Shown here one piece after another: positions 35,111 through 46,025 of a stretch of 64,000 nt of DNA. Positions within the stretch are counted from its first letter, which is position 1. Each line of letters begins with the position of its first letter. The stretch is from Ophiodon elongatus (lineage: Eukaryota; Chordata; Actinopteri; Perciformes; Hexagrammidae), in NCBI GenBank assembly GCA_016806645.1, contig JACSYO010000527.1, forward strand, positions 1,765,501-1,829,500. Reading direction: 5' to 3'. Under the pieces are notes generated by a model. That model made no database searches and was not told where the DNA came from. It saw only the letters and a list, made by a program, of their open reading frames with translations. Position numbers and translations under genes: made by a program.

Positions 35111-37394
35111 AGAACTGAGGAGTCTTGGCAGAGTTCCCACGAAAGACAGTCTGAGGGGGGTGGTCACAGGTCTAATGCAAATTACAAACACAAGCAATAT
35201 TATGGGGTAAACTCTTATGACCCCTCCAGAATACTTGCAAGAGTAAAGAGCTGGTTTGCTCATCAAAGCAGAATGATCAGAAACCTAGATAATATTCAAA
35301 CCACTTATTAACGATGATAAAAATTATGGTTAATCTATGTTCCTTGTAAACATCAGATCCCACATATGATAAAAGACACAAGTATCTGTAAGCAGGATGC
35401 TAATAGTAATATCTCACTGAAAACTTGAACATTTCTTAATCCTTTTGATATTTAATAATAAAAAAATGGCACACAGTTCCTTCAACACACACACATAAAC
35501 AATAAACTCCTCTGGATCTAAGATAAGCCACAATAGCTTCAGGGCACAGAAGTACCCATACATGCACACACTTATACAGTATGTGGACTCATCTCTTTTG
35601 CCTCCTCTCTCCATATACTTTTAGTGCATTATTTAACACCTTGGGAAATGGAAATGTGAACAGGAAATGATGCATCATACAGTGGTTCAAAACCACACTT
35701 TATGATGAATCTCCCCTTCCTCCCACCCCAGTGATAATATTGCACTTGTCCCCTGATTTATTATGTAAGGGTCCGAAGTCATGCATTGACTCCATAGTTC
35801 AAACTGATTACGCTGCCTGTGTGAGAAGATAGATACAGAGCGGAGCCGTTTTGCATTATTCTCTGTAATGTTCCTGCTGCAACACGGCAAAGCAATCAGC
35901 TTTTGGTGGTTTGGTTTGTGGTCTCCGTGTTTCTTATTATTCTTAAGTCTTTTAAGAGAAAAGTCATTTTGTATACGAGGAAAGAGCCAATAGAAAGTTT
36001 TCCTACTATGGAAAACCCCACAGTATACAGTGGCTTTGGTGGGGCTTGTTTTGGGAAAACAGCTGGCTTCTGCTGCTGGAACCCAAGTTGAGCACTGATC
36101 ATATGCTGTGAATATATGGGGTTAATAATTCTCAGAATCATGTGATGAGTATCTTTTAGATTTATCACTTCAAGCAAGTGGTATCACATTACACAATGTC
36201 ATGCACTTCATTGATTCATTCAGATATTCTTTAGTGTAACTATAGGAGGATTACTAAAAACAAGGTTTTATTGGATTTAATAGTATTTCAATCTTGAAGC
36301 AAATTCTTCATTGTGAACACTATTTCCTTAAAAAAAAAAAAAAGATTTCTGTTGGAATTTATGCTTTCGTCTCATGACCTTTGCACAGTGGAGGAACATA
36401 TTGTGAGAAAAAAATAATGTTCACAGCTCTCTGCATCATATAGGTCATGCTTATTTGATTTTTTATGAGAACGTGTTGCCCTCTGACATTTTCAATTTTG
36501 TCAAGTTATGTCTTATGAGTGAGAAATACAACCTAAGTGGAAGCCATCTACGATTGATTCCTCTCCTTTTATGTCATGTTTTACTGTCCGCCCTTAAGGG
36601 AAGCAGAGGTAATCACATAGGAGCTTCAGGTTCCAAAACATGGCAGATATGGATTATTGTGGTTGAATGAGATTTCATGTTCAAAATACCTCCTGCCTCT
36701 CTACTTTGGCTGTATTTCATATATTTCATTTCCTTTCCCAGCTGGTTTTAGGTGGGTTCAAGGTTGACATTATGAGGAAAAAAATGGCTCAGTCGTGCAA
36801 TTTACCAAGTTAAATTTGGTAGCCTATTTTTGATTTCATCCTAGTCTTGAGGCAATGGATTTTTGGATACATTTTGTCAGCTTTACCCTCATAGTTTTAG
36901 CTCACTGTGATTGGTCAAACACTACATATTTCTATATTATTTTAGTCATTAATAGTGTACGCAAACCCCTTCTTGGTTAAATTCTATCGACAGAGGCTTT
37001 TTATTGCTTCTTAAGCCGTAATAGGTGAGTTCGATAAATAATGCGGCGTGTATACACTATGTTTACTCAATATTTCTAATAAAATCTTTGTGATAATACA
37101 GCCCAGATAAGATAGCTCAAACATTGCCGTAAGCTGTAGACTGTCCACTCCAACGTCCCTTTTCTCGATAGATCGTATGTGACTCGAAGGCAGAGGAGAG
37201 AGCATCTCTGCCTGTGTGATTGGTGGATTTGTGTGTCCGTCTAAATTTTGAGAGAAACTAATTAATAAAAACTCAGGAAATAAGCTTCTGATTTCATTCT
37301 GTCAACAGGAGAAGCTTGAAAAATTAAAAAGCAGTATTCTTTTTGTCGTTCTTGCTGTGGTTTGGCAAAGCAGCAACACGAATAACGGAACATC
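35111..37394. other. Non-coding stretch, no gene seen
   Basis: AT-rich unique-looking DNA; overlapping short frames at 35687-36177 are unsupported. A run of 14 A lies near 36332. Confidence 0.5.
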
Positions 37395-37590
37395 AAAGCC
37401 TAAAGGGTTTGACTCCTTTTTTGTTGCCTAAACCTAAGTTTATGTATTTATTTTAAGTCCAACCCTAATGTTTTGTTAAACTTACCTAAATAGTGTTGAT
37501 GCCTAAACCTAACATTAGTTCCATTGTGTCAACACGTGATTAACATATTACTTTGTCAATTCACGTATTTCTGTGAGATCAAGTTGGTTC
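37395..37590 (-). repeat. Dispersed repeat R copy (reverse)
   Basis: Contains TTTTGTTGCCTAAACCTAAG, TTTTAAGTCCAACCCTAATG, GATGCCTAAACCTAAC and then GTATTTCTGTGAGATCAAG, the reverse of the 'atctcacagaaatacttgaa' module at 34595-34615. This links that module to the same composite family. Confidence 0.75.
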
Positions 37591-38704
37591 TTTCATTTGC
37601 ATACATCCCATGAGGCTTCACATGTTGAGAATCAATATATCATTTAGTCCCATTTCATCTTAGTCCCTCTATTGTGAAAGTACAGTGACGCATACACTCA
37701 AAGTATATACATTTTAGGCATTTACTATCCATTTATCTACTATTTAATATATATTAGGATACTTTTGTGAACCTGAACTTTTGGTTGACCCATTTAAAGC
37801 ACCAAGAATTTTTCGCCATGAGTAAAGGTATGTTTTCACAAAAGATTGAAATAATTTCAAAAAGGCAACTTTTTGGGGCCAAATTATCTCTTTGGACAGG
37901 TCAAAGTGGGATCCTCATTATAGATAGAGATGACAATTTTCATATCTTGAGTAAAACTTATGGGTAAGGTGAAACCAAAGTCCAGTGAAACAAATAAGAG
38001 GACAACTCATGTAAAATAATGCAAAACCTCTGCCTGAGAATATCCAACTCTGTACAGGCTCATACAGGGCTAACGTGAGAAATAAAGCACATAGCCAGAC
38101 AACGAAGAGTCTTAAAGGCAATCAATCAGATCAGAGAACATCAGAGGCCAGTGTAAAGCCTGCAGCAGAATTCTGTTGAGTCCATACCCATAATGTTTGA
38201 TTAAGACAGATAATGAGCAATAGCATTGAGCAAAAGAAAGTTGCATAGAGCCAACTCGAGCTATCTGTGTTTTAGTAAACTTCTCTGAGCTGCTGCCAGA
38301 CAGCCTGCACAAATAGAATTGTGGGTGTTGTGAAAGGCCAGTTATTGCACTGGTCAGGAAATGTGTTTGGCACAGAGATATCATGGTTACTGAGATTTAA
38401 TAGGGACAATTTAGATTCTTGTCAGTGCTTCTGGGTATATTGTGCTTCCACCAGGTGTGATCTACGGTAAGTACTTATGCTGGGCAACATATCACAGTCT
38501 TCTAATTTATATCCGTGGGAGCTCAAAATTGTCAGCCACTCACTCAAAATGAACTGGATATAGAGATTTGCTGGATGGAGGGATATGTTTAACATTGTAA
38601 AGCATAAAACATAGAATAACAAAAACATGATTTATTCTGACAGAGAGGGGTGACTTGCACTGATGTTAATTGATTGGTTTCGTTAAGTCGACTTGAATGA
38701 AATT
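37591..38704. other. Non-coding stretch, no gene seen
   Basis: No splice-bounded frame or recognisable repeat seen. Confidence 0.5.
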
Positions 38705-38780
38705 ACAAAAATGTCTGTACAAAATTTTAATTTAATAATTGTTGAGGTATTTCAGTTTGGATTTCTGTGGCGGAACAACC
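38705..38780 (+). repeat. Teleost interspersed repeat fragment ('ttgttgag-tatttcag' type)
   Basis: ATGTCTGTACAAAATTTTAA, then AATTGTTGAGGTATTTCAG and 'tttggatttctgtggcgga' match the familiar teleost phrase 'aatgtctgtacaaaatttcatggcaat ... ttgttgagatatttcagtctgga'. It shares its first part with the scrap at 19515-19574. Confidence 0.65.
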
Positions 38781-39555
38781 AAGCGTCATCCCAATAAACT
38801 AACATTTAGCCAAAATGACTGATTTCACGTTACCACCTTATTATTTATCTACAATTATCAGTATAGCTCTTTATATATTGTCAGTTACATAGACCACCAA
38901 GGTAGCCAACACAACTTACTGGTACCACATTAATTACTAATGAATGCATTTTTTTTTTAATGGAAAATTGCAATAAGAGACTTTTTTGTCCAATCACATA
39001 CAGCTCTAGATTGGCAGTACAAAATTACCTTAAGTGCTAAATTAACTCTGGTATGTGGACTTTAATACACTGTCAGATTCAATTCCCACTGATTTTAATG
39101 AGTTTTGACTTCCAATACCAATGGATACAATCAGGTCGTTGTGAAAACACATGACGGGAAAAGTGTCCACCAAATGGTGATCTTCATTTTAAAGCATGTG
39201 TGCTTCATCAGTCGACCCACAGTAGAGCAGAGTATATGAGATGGTATTGATACTTAACATTAAAAATGTATGCGTATGACTCGTACAATATTCAAATGCT
39301 GCACGGCAACGATCCACCGCCCATCAAGTCTCATGGAAATATTTAATTTGTATCCCACATACTTTGCTTCATCTGCACTTAAATCTCTTTCAGTATTCCG
39401 TAACTGCTGTTTTACTTGCAGAAATACACAATTTATATTCCATGTCTTATACTGGGACTGGGTAAAGTACCACATATTAAACCGATCTAGCTTTAGGGTG
39501 AACGTATTTTACCCCGTCAATGATTTATGATGTGTTATCGTTCCGAATCACATAC

Positions 39556-39590
39556 ATTGAGTTGCCAGTTAATTAGATACACCTTGCGAC
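39556..39590 (+). repeat. Possible repeat end ('ccag-t-attaggtacacct' type)
   Basis: TTGAGTTGCCAGTTAATTAG followed by ATACACCTTG resembles the terminal phrase of a widespread fish DNA element. It is too short to be sure. Confidence 0.3.
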
Positions 39591-40192
39591 ATACTTAAAT
39601 AAAAAGTTCTCTGACACAGACTTTGTCAACCACATACAGTATAATATCACATATACCAGCAACATGTCGCAGGACATAATAAAATATATAAAATTGCAAT
39701 TTATCTTTAACTCCAAACTTCCTGTTTACGTTTCAAAATAAAAACCCTCTGGCATTTCTGTGGAGAGAATCCCTTCATTGTTAGCACAAAGCTTTTATTT
39801 TTCGGACATGCAGGGACTTGCATGGCTCAATAAATTAGTACCGGTTTTTAATTTTGGATTGTTATTATTGTTAACATATGAACACACTCCCCTTGACTTT
39901 TTCTAGCTAAAATGACATTTGTGATGACATAAAATGAAACATTCTGGCTATTTTGAAAGGTAGAAAGAAGGGCTGGCAGTAGCAGAAGCAACTCTGTCTA
40001 TGTGGACACTACTCGTGAGAGATGCAGCAGTTCAGTGGGCAAGACGCCATGCGCCGCTCCGGGCTGTGTGGCCCGGGCATTAGTCTACATAACTCCCTCT
40101 CACATATTAGTATGAGTAAAACACACAGGAGAGAAAGGCACGGCCTGACTTACTGGACTTCTTTTTCTTTTTTTTTCTTTCTTTATTAATAA

Positions 40193-40320
40193 ATGATAAA
40201 TGGACAGCATTTATTTTGTCCCTTTTATAGCCCTTACTAGACAAAGCACTTTACAATTTGCCTCATTGAACACACACAGTTGCACAACGATTGCGGTGGT
40301 GGCGCCAATTAAGGCACATC
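40193..40320 (+). repeat. Teleost interspersed repeat ('caaag-actttacaat' type)
   Basis: TAAATGGACAGCATTTATTT, then GCCCTTACTAGACAAAGCAC, TTTACAATTTGCCTCA and a 'gcggtggtggcgccaattaaggc' stretch are a diverged copy of a familiar teleost repeat. It has no coding content. Confidence 0.6.
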
Positions 40321-40350
40321 TAGGGTCATGTTTTACCCGTTAGATGTACC

Positions 40351-40435
40351 TTGTGGGGACCAGTGTTTTGTGGGGACCAACCAGTATTTTTTCCCCCCAA
40401 ATAGCAGGAGAGTCCCCACAATGTGTCAATTTGTA
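40351..40435. repeat. Inverted 'TTGTGGGGACC' motif cluster
   Basis: TTGTGGGGACCAGTGTTTTG at 40351 and TGTGGGGACCAACC at 40370 are followed by AGTCCCCACAATG at 40411, the inverted form. GTGGGGACC/GGTCCCCAC pairs are frequent in fish repeats, so this is likely the end of a short inverted-repeat element. Confidence 0.45.
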
Positions 40436-40859
40436 TCTGTTCCCACAAAGTGACTGATAGTACACATACATACAGAGCTCTGAGAAGGCCACCCACCAAC
40501 CCGTAGCTCTGATTCTATTCAGAGATTCTATATTAAAAGAACAGAATGGCTTTTAGATTCATTTCAATCCATTTCCTGATTTTCAGCCGAGCCCTTTCTC
40601 ACATAATTTTCCTCCTTGAATGGCCAACTGTGCACTGCTGAGAGCTGCAAGTTTACACAAAGAAAATGCACTCTTCTATTTCATGCTTGATGGCACTGCG
40701 AAGAGAATATCAATTCTGCGTCAACGTAAGGCGGCCTTTGCATGTGCACGCAGGTGCACGCGCTTCCTGCGTTATCTTTCTTTTGAGCTACTAAACAGGA
40801 AAGCGCAGATACGGTCATTTCCTTCGACAAATTGTTTCACACTGCAGACATGAGTTTCA

Positions 40860-41070
40860 ACAGCTCTACAGTAGCTCGACACAATGCAGAAATAATTACC
40901 TCGCATGTGAGAGGATGCAATTAGTGGTATCGAAGAGATTGAAATCAGCTTAAACTCCTAATCTCTACGAGTGGAACAATATAAATACAAATGGCAGGAG
41001 TAATTGCATTGAGTTCATTAATTATTAATCAAGCTGTTGGCTGAGGCATCTCAGACATTGAATAACAAAG
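40860..41070. promoter_or_regulatory. Enhancer-like AT-rich block
   Basis: Non-repetitive sequence with closely spaced TAATTA/ATTAAT cores (GAAATAATTACCTCG, GAGTAATTGCATTGAG, TTCATTAATTATTAATCAAG). The last contains an overlapping TAATTA/ATTAATCA combination typical of homeodomain/PBC-type sites. This is a texture-based call only. Confidence 0.3.
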
Positions 41071-42639
41071 CCAGATGCCACAAAAAAAAAAGAAGTTGAG
41101 TGTGTGTTCATGAAATACAGGGAGACTACTGCACATATTGCCTCTTTAACAGACATGCAGAGATGCATGCATGTACATATACATGAACACATTACACACA
41201 TTACACCTGCCTTTAAGGGGAGAAACTACAGGTGAATGGGGTAAAGAATTTAACTGACAGATGTCACAATGAAACTTCCCCAGTCGATTACTTTTATTAA
41301 AACAATTACTTTTTCTATTAAAGCCAGGTTCATAATTATTGTTTTCTTTTGTTGTAATATTGGAGTCAAACATTTTTACAAAGTTGATTAACTCTTTTAT
41401 CTCTCCATAAATCATAAAATACTGACAGCTGCATGAAAAAAAGCCATGATTTAAAGAATAAAATGTAATGTGATATATGAAAGACACCCTCTGTAAAAAC
41501 CTGGGGAATATAGATAGGAATGAAACTGGAAAGCTTGGTGTATGTAAGGGCTGCTGAAGTGGAGATTTCTGACTCAGTCAGAAAAAAACCCCATAATTTT
41601 AGGATACAGTCTTTTAGGAAGTGTATTGTATAATTACATACATTCAGAAGACATTACAAGTGAAAAGGATAAAACATGTTAATAGATATCGTGAAGCCTT
41701 CCCAGGTGATTACTTACTACAAGACTACATTTTTTTTATTATGTTTAAATGTGCAAACTAGGCATTATTTGATACATTTGATCTTACTAATGTAGTGCCG
41801 TGACTCTATATAAAGGGCAGATGAGGTTGTTTGGCGCTTTAAATAAGGGATGTTGAAGAACCAGCTTGATAAGCAGGAATAGTGCAAAAAAAGTGACTTA
41901 TTATTAAAAAAGCTTTCCAGAATCAAAGGGGAAACTATGGCAACACCAAACAAAACAACACCAAACAATAAAAAGATGCAACACCCTTATCCTACTCCAG
42001 TTGATGACATTTTACAGAATAACCCCTATGTTATGGCATTTACTGCAGAACTATCTTGACAGTGCCCAGCCAAACATAATTAGGCAAACCGGTTTGCTCT
42101 GTCCTTGATTGAGCTGCAACAACAACAACAAAAAAATCCTCTGAAACCATAAAAACAAAAACAAACAAGTGTGTGACATGCATACACTGAAACTCACAAG
42201 GTACCAAATACATTTATACATTAGACTGAAATTAATGACCAAGCAGACACAAAAGGATTGTTAATTTGGGCCAACGGGGCCAAGTGAGAAGGGAGAATGG
42301 CAACCTATTCACAGTCCTGTTGATCAGTTAATCACTCAAGCAGAAGTAAGTCAATGCAAGGTGAGGGGAAGTGAATAGGGGGAAAATGGTTCTTCACAAA
42401 GTAACCTTGCTTATATGCTCACAGATTGATGATATTTAACACCGTAATAGTAAAGGAGTTTTAAGGTTGATTTTATCTCCCTTTAAAGCGGCTCTAAAAC
42501 CATTTCCACCAACTTTCAAGTATAATTACAACAATTGATCTTCTGGTGGCTGACAGAGGCACTATTCACTGACAGAAAAGCAATGTACTGGCCAAGAGTA
42601 GCAGAGGACATGTTTACTGCTAATGAATGATGTTTCTTC

Positions 42640-43080
42640 AGTTTCCATCTGTAGACTTGGGGTGGAAATCCTGCATCGTGGGACACACGCCGCGGTATAT
42701 TTCGGACATAATCACAACCACGGTCTGATGCTCCGCTGAAGGCCGAGCCACCGCGCTGGCACAAAATCACTCCACTCTGGGCTCTTTTCCACCTTCTTAA
42801 TATTCAAGGTACAGCACAAACACTCCAGCAGGGCATTCGGGCAGGCACTATGCAATGAGCCACACAACCTATTTTGTCTCTATCAATCCAACCGCTCATT
42901 AATTGACAACGTCTCACAAGTGGCAGGGAAAGCATCTTAAATCAGGCAATAATTCAGATGAAAACACGAAGCAGCTGGAAGAGACACTGAGCGATGGGAG
43001 GACAGAGACAATTTTACCTGAAATTGGTAATCCTTAATTAACTTTGATGTTTTCTTTTAATAGTCGATTCCTCTGAGGGT
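42640..43080. promoter_or_regulatory. Enhancer-like block
   Basis: A non-repetitive 440-base block changing from moderately CpG-rich (42680-42760) to AT-rich homeodomain-type sites (CGCTCATTAATTGAC, CCTTAATTAACTTTGATG). No gene. It could be a conserved non-coding element, but conservation was not tested. Confidence 0.25.
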
Positions 43081-43615
43081 TGCTGCTTCTAATTGTATTC
43101 CTGTTTGTTTCCAATGTAGCCAAACATGTAAATCCGATTCCAAAACGAAAAAAATATAACAAGTTTAAGATAAGATAAGTTTATTGGAAACTAAACTTGA
43201 AAACTGCGGGTGTGTTGAATGGCTACTTGTGCTCGATATGAAGGTTGAATGCTGTTGAAATGTGAGTGAAATATATATCACATTGACATTTGCAATACTC
43301 ACTTTTGTATTGGAGAGTATAGTTATTGGATGCACTTAAGTGATGATTAGTTAGTAGTTCTTACACTTTTAATCATACTTGATGATAAGGAACTCTATGA
43401 AATATGAGGAGGAGTCTTGGCCTGTTTAATTACCACTCGGCACTACCACAAAAACTTCAAAATCGAATTTTTGATGGGGTCTGAGAAAGTAAGCTTATTA
43501 TATTCTCTTCCTCAGTATTGTTAAGTCTGCGTGTTGAAGGTGAGGAGCACCACATCCAATTTGACTGACCATTAACACGCAGGTACAGTGATGAATATCT
43601 TGCTGATGCTGCAGC

Positions 43616-43656
43616 TGCTGGACGGACGTCGGCTTCGTCCCGACGTCCATCCAGCA
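43616..43656. other. Strong 17-bp hairpin
   Basis: Left arm TGCTGGACGGACGTCGG (43616-43632), loop CTTCGTC, right arm CCGACGTCCATCCAGCA (43640-43656). All positions pair except one that forms a C-A or G-T type pair depending on strand. The arm is GC- and CpG-rich against an AT-rich background and lies just before a repeat R fragment. Confidence 0.9.
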
Positions 43657-43689
43657 CGTCCTCAACCCCGGTCTCATTCTTGTGGGTAG

Positions 43690-43830
43690 GTCCAATGTAA
43701 ACAACGTAACATAAATACGGAAGACGCGTCACAAAAATCACTAACGTATCTCCAAAATCACTCAACAACATATCGGTCTCAAACTCCGGTCTCCTGGTTG
43801 AAAGTCCTGTGTTTGATGCTCTGGGAATGA
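43690..43830 (+). repeat. Dispersed repeat R fragment, 3' part
   Basis: A 'gtaaacaacgtaacataaatacg' part leads to CCGGTCTCCTGGTTGAAAGT, CCTGTGTTTGATG, the R end module also present at 30335-30365. Confidence 0.7.
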
Positions 43831-44538
43831 GAAAGAGCTGGGAAAATATTTAGACATATTAATAGATTTTTAGCAACTCACGCACGACATTTTGTAACCT
43901 AAACTTTGATTCAAAACTGAGTCACTGAGTGAACTCTGCCTTCATGACTCTGGCCTTGTCTGGTTCAGTAAGGAAACATCAAGTCAAATGTCTTTTAAGT
44001 CTTGTGCTTTAAACGAAACTGGCTTCAGGTTCATATTAGTCTATTATCTGCTTCTGTGGATGTAGAAATTGATGTCCATGCCCCTTCTCTGATGATTCGC
44101 TCCCTTTGATTGTTGAACATTGGTGCAAAATACCACCGGCACCAAAAGCTGACATTTACCACTGCTGCCTGAGAAATGTTCTGTTCTCCAAGCTCATTGA
44201 GGCTGAAATATAACACTGACAGTGGGAAAAGAAAAAAATAGTCTTTTTTCCCTTTCCTTTATTGATCTTTTTTATTTATTTATTTTTGCCATTCCTCTGG
44301 CTTTTTATTACTGCATCATTTAGTCCTTGAAGGATATTATTTGGCATATAGTGAGTCACAGCTCATTTGCGCAGTCACCCATTCAGCTTTTATTTTGTTT
44401 TGTTTGTTAATATTGTGTTTCGTCCTGCAGTGTAGCTGTGTGTGTTTTCATTTCCAGTGTTGTTTTACCCAAATTACCAGAAACAGAAGTCCACGGTTGG
44501 TTGGAGAAGCGTAATAGTCCACTGTTGGGAATGTATTG

Positions 44539-44580
<42 letters not shown>
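44539..44580. repeat. (GT)n microsatellite
   Basis: A perfect GT run of about 21 units. Confidence 0.97.
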
Positions 44581-44581
<1 letters not shown>

Positions 44582-45251
44582 TGTGTAGTGTGTCTTGTAT
44601 ACTTACTTGCTGTTAAGGATCAGCTGGATTGTTCTTCTGGCTCTTATTGATTGAGCTTTAATCAATCACAATATAATATCTAACTGGTGTTCCAACATCA
44701 GAGAATAATATTTCATTTTAGGGATTGGGCAGTTCTAGTGTAGACCATATATACCTTAGATCATATACATACCATAGATCAAAGAAAAAGAAAAAACATG
44801 AACAAACTTTCAGCTCTGTTATGCAATCTCATTTTGACACTTTTGTCCTCCTTGAATGTCCAACACAAATTCTGTGATTTGTAAAACCGTGCGGATGCAG
44901 AAGTATGGTAAGTACTCCAAATATCGTTAATCCTAGGCTTTAAAACTGAATTAAACTGGGGATTTATTTCAAACCTCTCTCGTGGGAGAAAAATAAATAA
45001 AGAGGTTGCTCTCAAACTTATTCCCAGTTTCCTAGTTTCTGTGGGAGAAGCAGGTGTGGAGATAACGGAACAGTAATAACGCGTGTGGCGGCACATGAAG
45101 TGCTGAGGCATCGGGCTGCCAGCTCCGAGAGCAGCTTACGGTCCCATCGCAGTCGGAGTCCAATCTGACAGATAAGCAGTCCTGTCATCCCGTGGCTCCA
45201 TGTTTTCACTGCTGGTGTGAGGAAAAATGGAATGTCAGGAGCCTGTAAGTG

Positions 45252-45273
45252 TTTCTTTTCTTTTCTTTTCTTT
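45252..45273. repeat. (TTTTC)n microsatellite
   Basis: About four TTTTC units. Confidence 0.9.
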
Positions 45274-45522
45274 AAAGTGAGCTCGTGTCAGGAAGTTTGC
45301 TGGATTGGTACAGCTGGAACAGAAAACGAACAAGTCATTATATTTTCTCTCGCTTAATAAGCTACCTTCCAGATTCTCTTGAACGTGCAGGCAATATTCC
45401 TTAAAATTAATGAATGAACAGGATAATGGCTTCAGAGAAATATTTGGATGTTTTTGCTCGAAAATAAATTGTATTTATGCAACTGAGACAAAATCACATG
45501 CTCAAATGAAGTAATATCTTTA

Positions 45523-46022
45523 TCATAATTCATTTTCTCTACAATATTCTACATTGGATCTGGTTTTACTATGTTTCTTACTGTACAGGCTGTGATTTTT
45601 ATTTTTTGGGCCTTTTACCGAGTAAACAAATAACATATCTTGAATATTTATTAAATTAAATATTACATTATACCTATTTCTACATTCAGTGACATGAAGG
45701 GAAGCTTTAAATGTTCGTCTGTGGAAGATCTCAATCGGCTGCAAATGAAAAGGCTCTTCATAACCCACATATTTGTAATTAACAGCCTGACTCCTCGGCC
45801 CGTATCCAGAGGCTGTCTGCTGCACCTGTCCCTCTTTTGGCTCCGTGTGCTGATCTGGGTCAGCGGATCCCTGACAGGCCTACAGAGCAGCTTCTGCACG
45901 CGCTCAGTCTGCGCCTCAGCAAGAAGTGAGTCAGGATCCATTTTTTGGACATACTGTTCAGCAGAATCTACCACTGTGACAGTCTCCACCGGTTTGGGTG
46001 TAGTGTTTCCCTTCTTTGGGAA
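45523..46022 (-). pseudogene. Coding-like minus-strand fragment, probable frameshift
   Basis: From the codon after a stop at 46023-46025 the minus strand is open and protein-like. It reads FPKKGNTTPKPVETVTVVD, then SAEQYVQKMDPDSLLAEAQT and ERVQKLLCRPVRDPLTQIS to about 45800. Around 45825 a second minus frame takes over the protein-like quality (SGYGPRSQAVNYKYVGYEEP, then FHLQPIEIFHRRTF), while the first frame becomes less so. This suggests a single-base frameshift in an old gene copy. Alternatively, a CAG|GTGCAG donor near the junction could end a real exon there, with a pyrimidine-rich stretch (TTTTGCTTTTGTTTGTTTC) serving as acceptor upstream. I do not recognise the protein. The plus-strand frame over the same bases is a shadow. 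Confidence 0.3.
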
Positions 46023-46025
46023 TTA

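Larger units (their letters stand above)
43831..45662. other. Non-coding stretch with microsatellites
   Basis: A (GT)n run at 44539-44580 and a (TTTTC)n run at 45252-45273. A GC-rich island at 45050-45220 has short open frames on the minus strand but no splice support. Confidence 0.5.
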
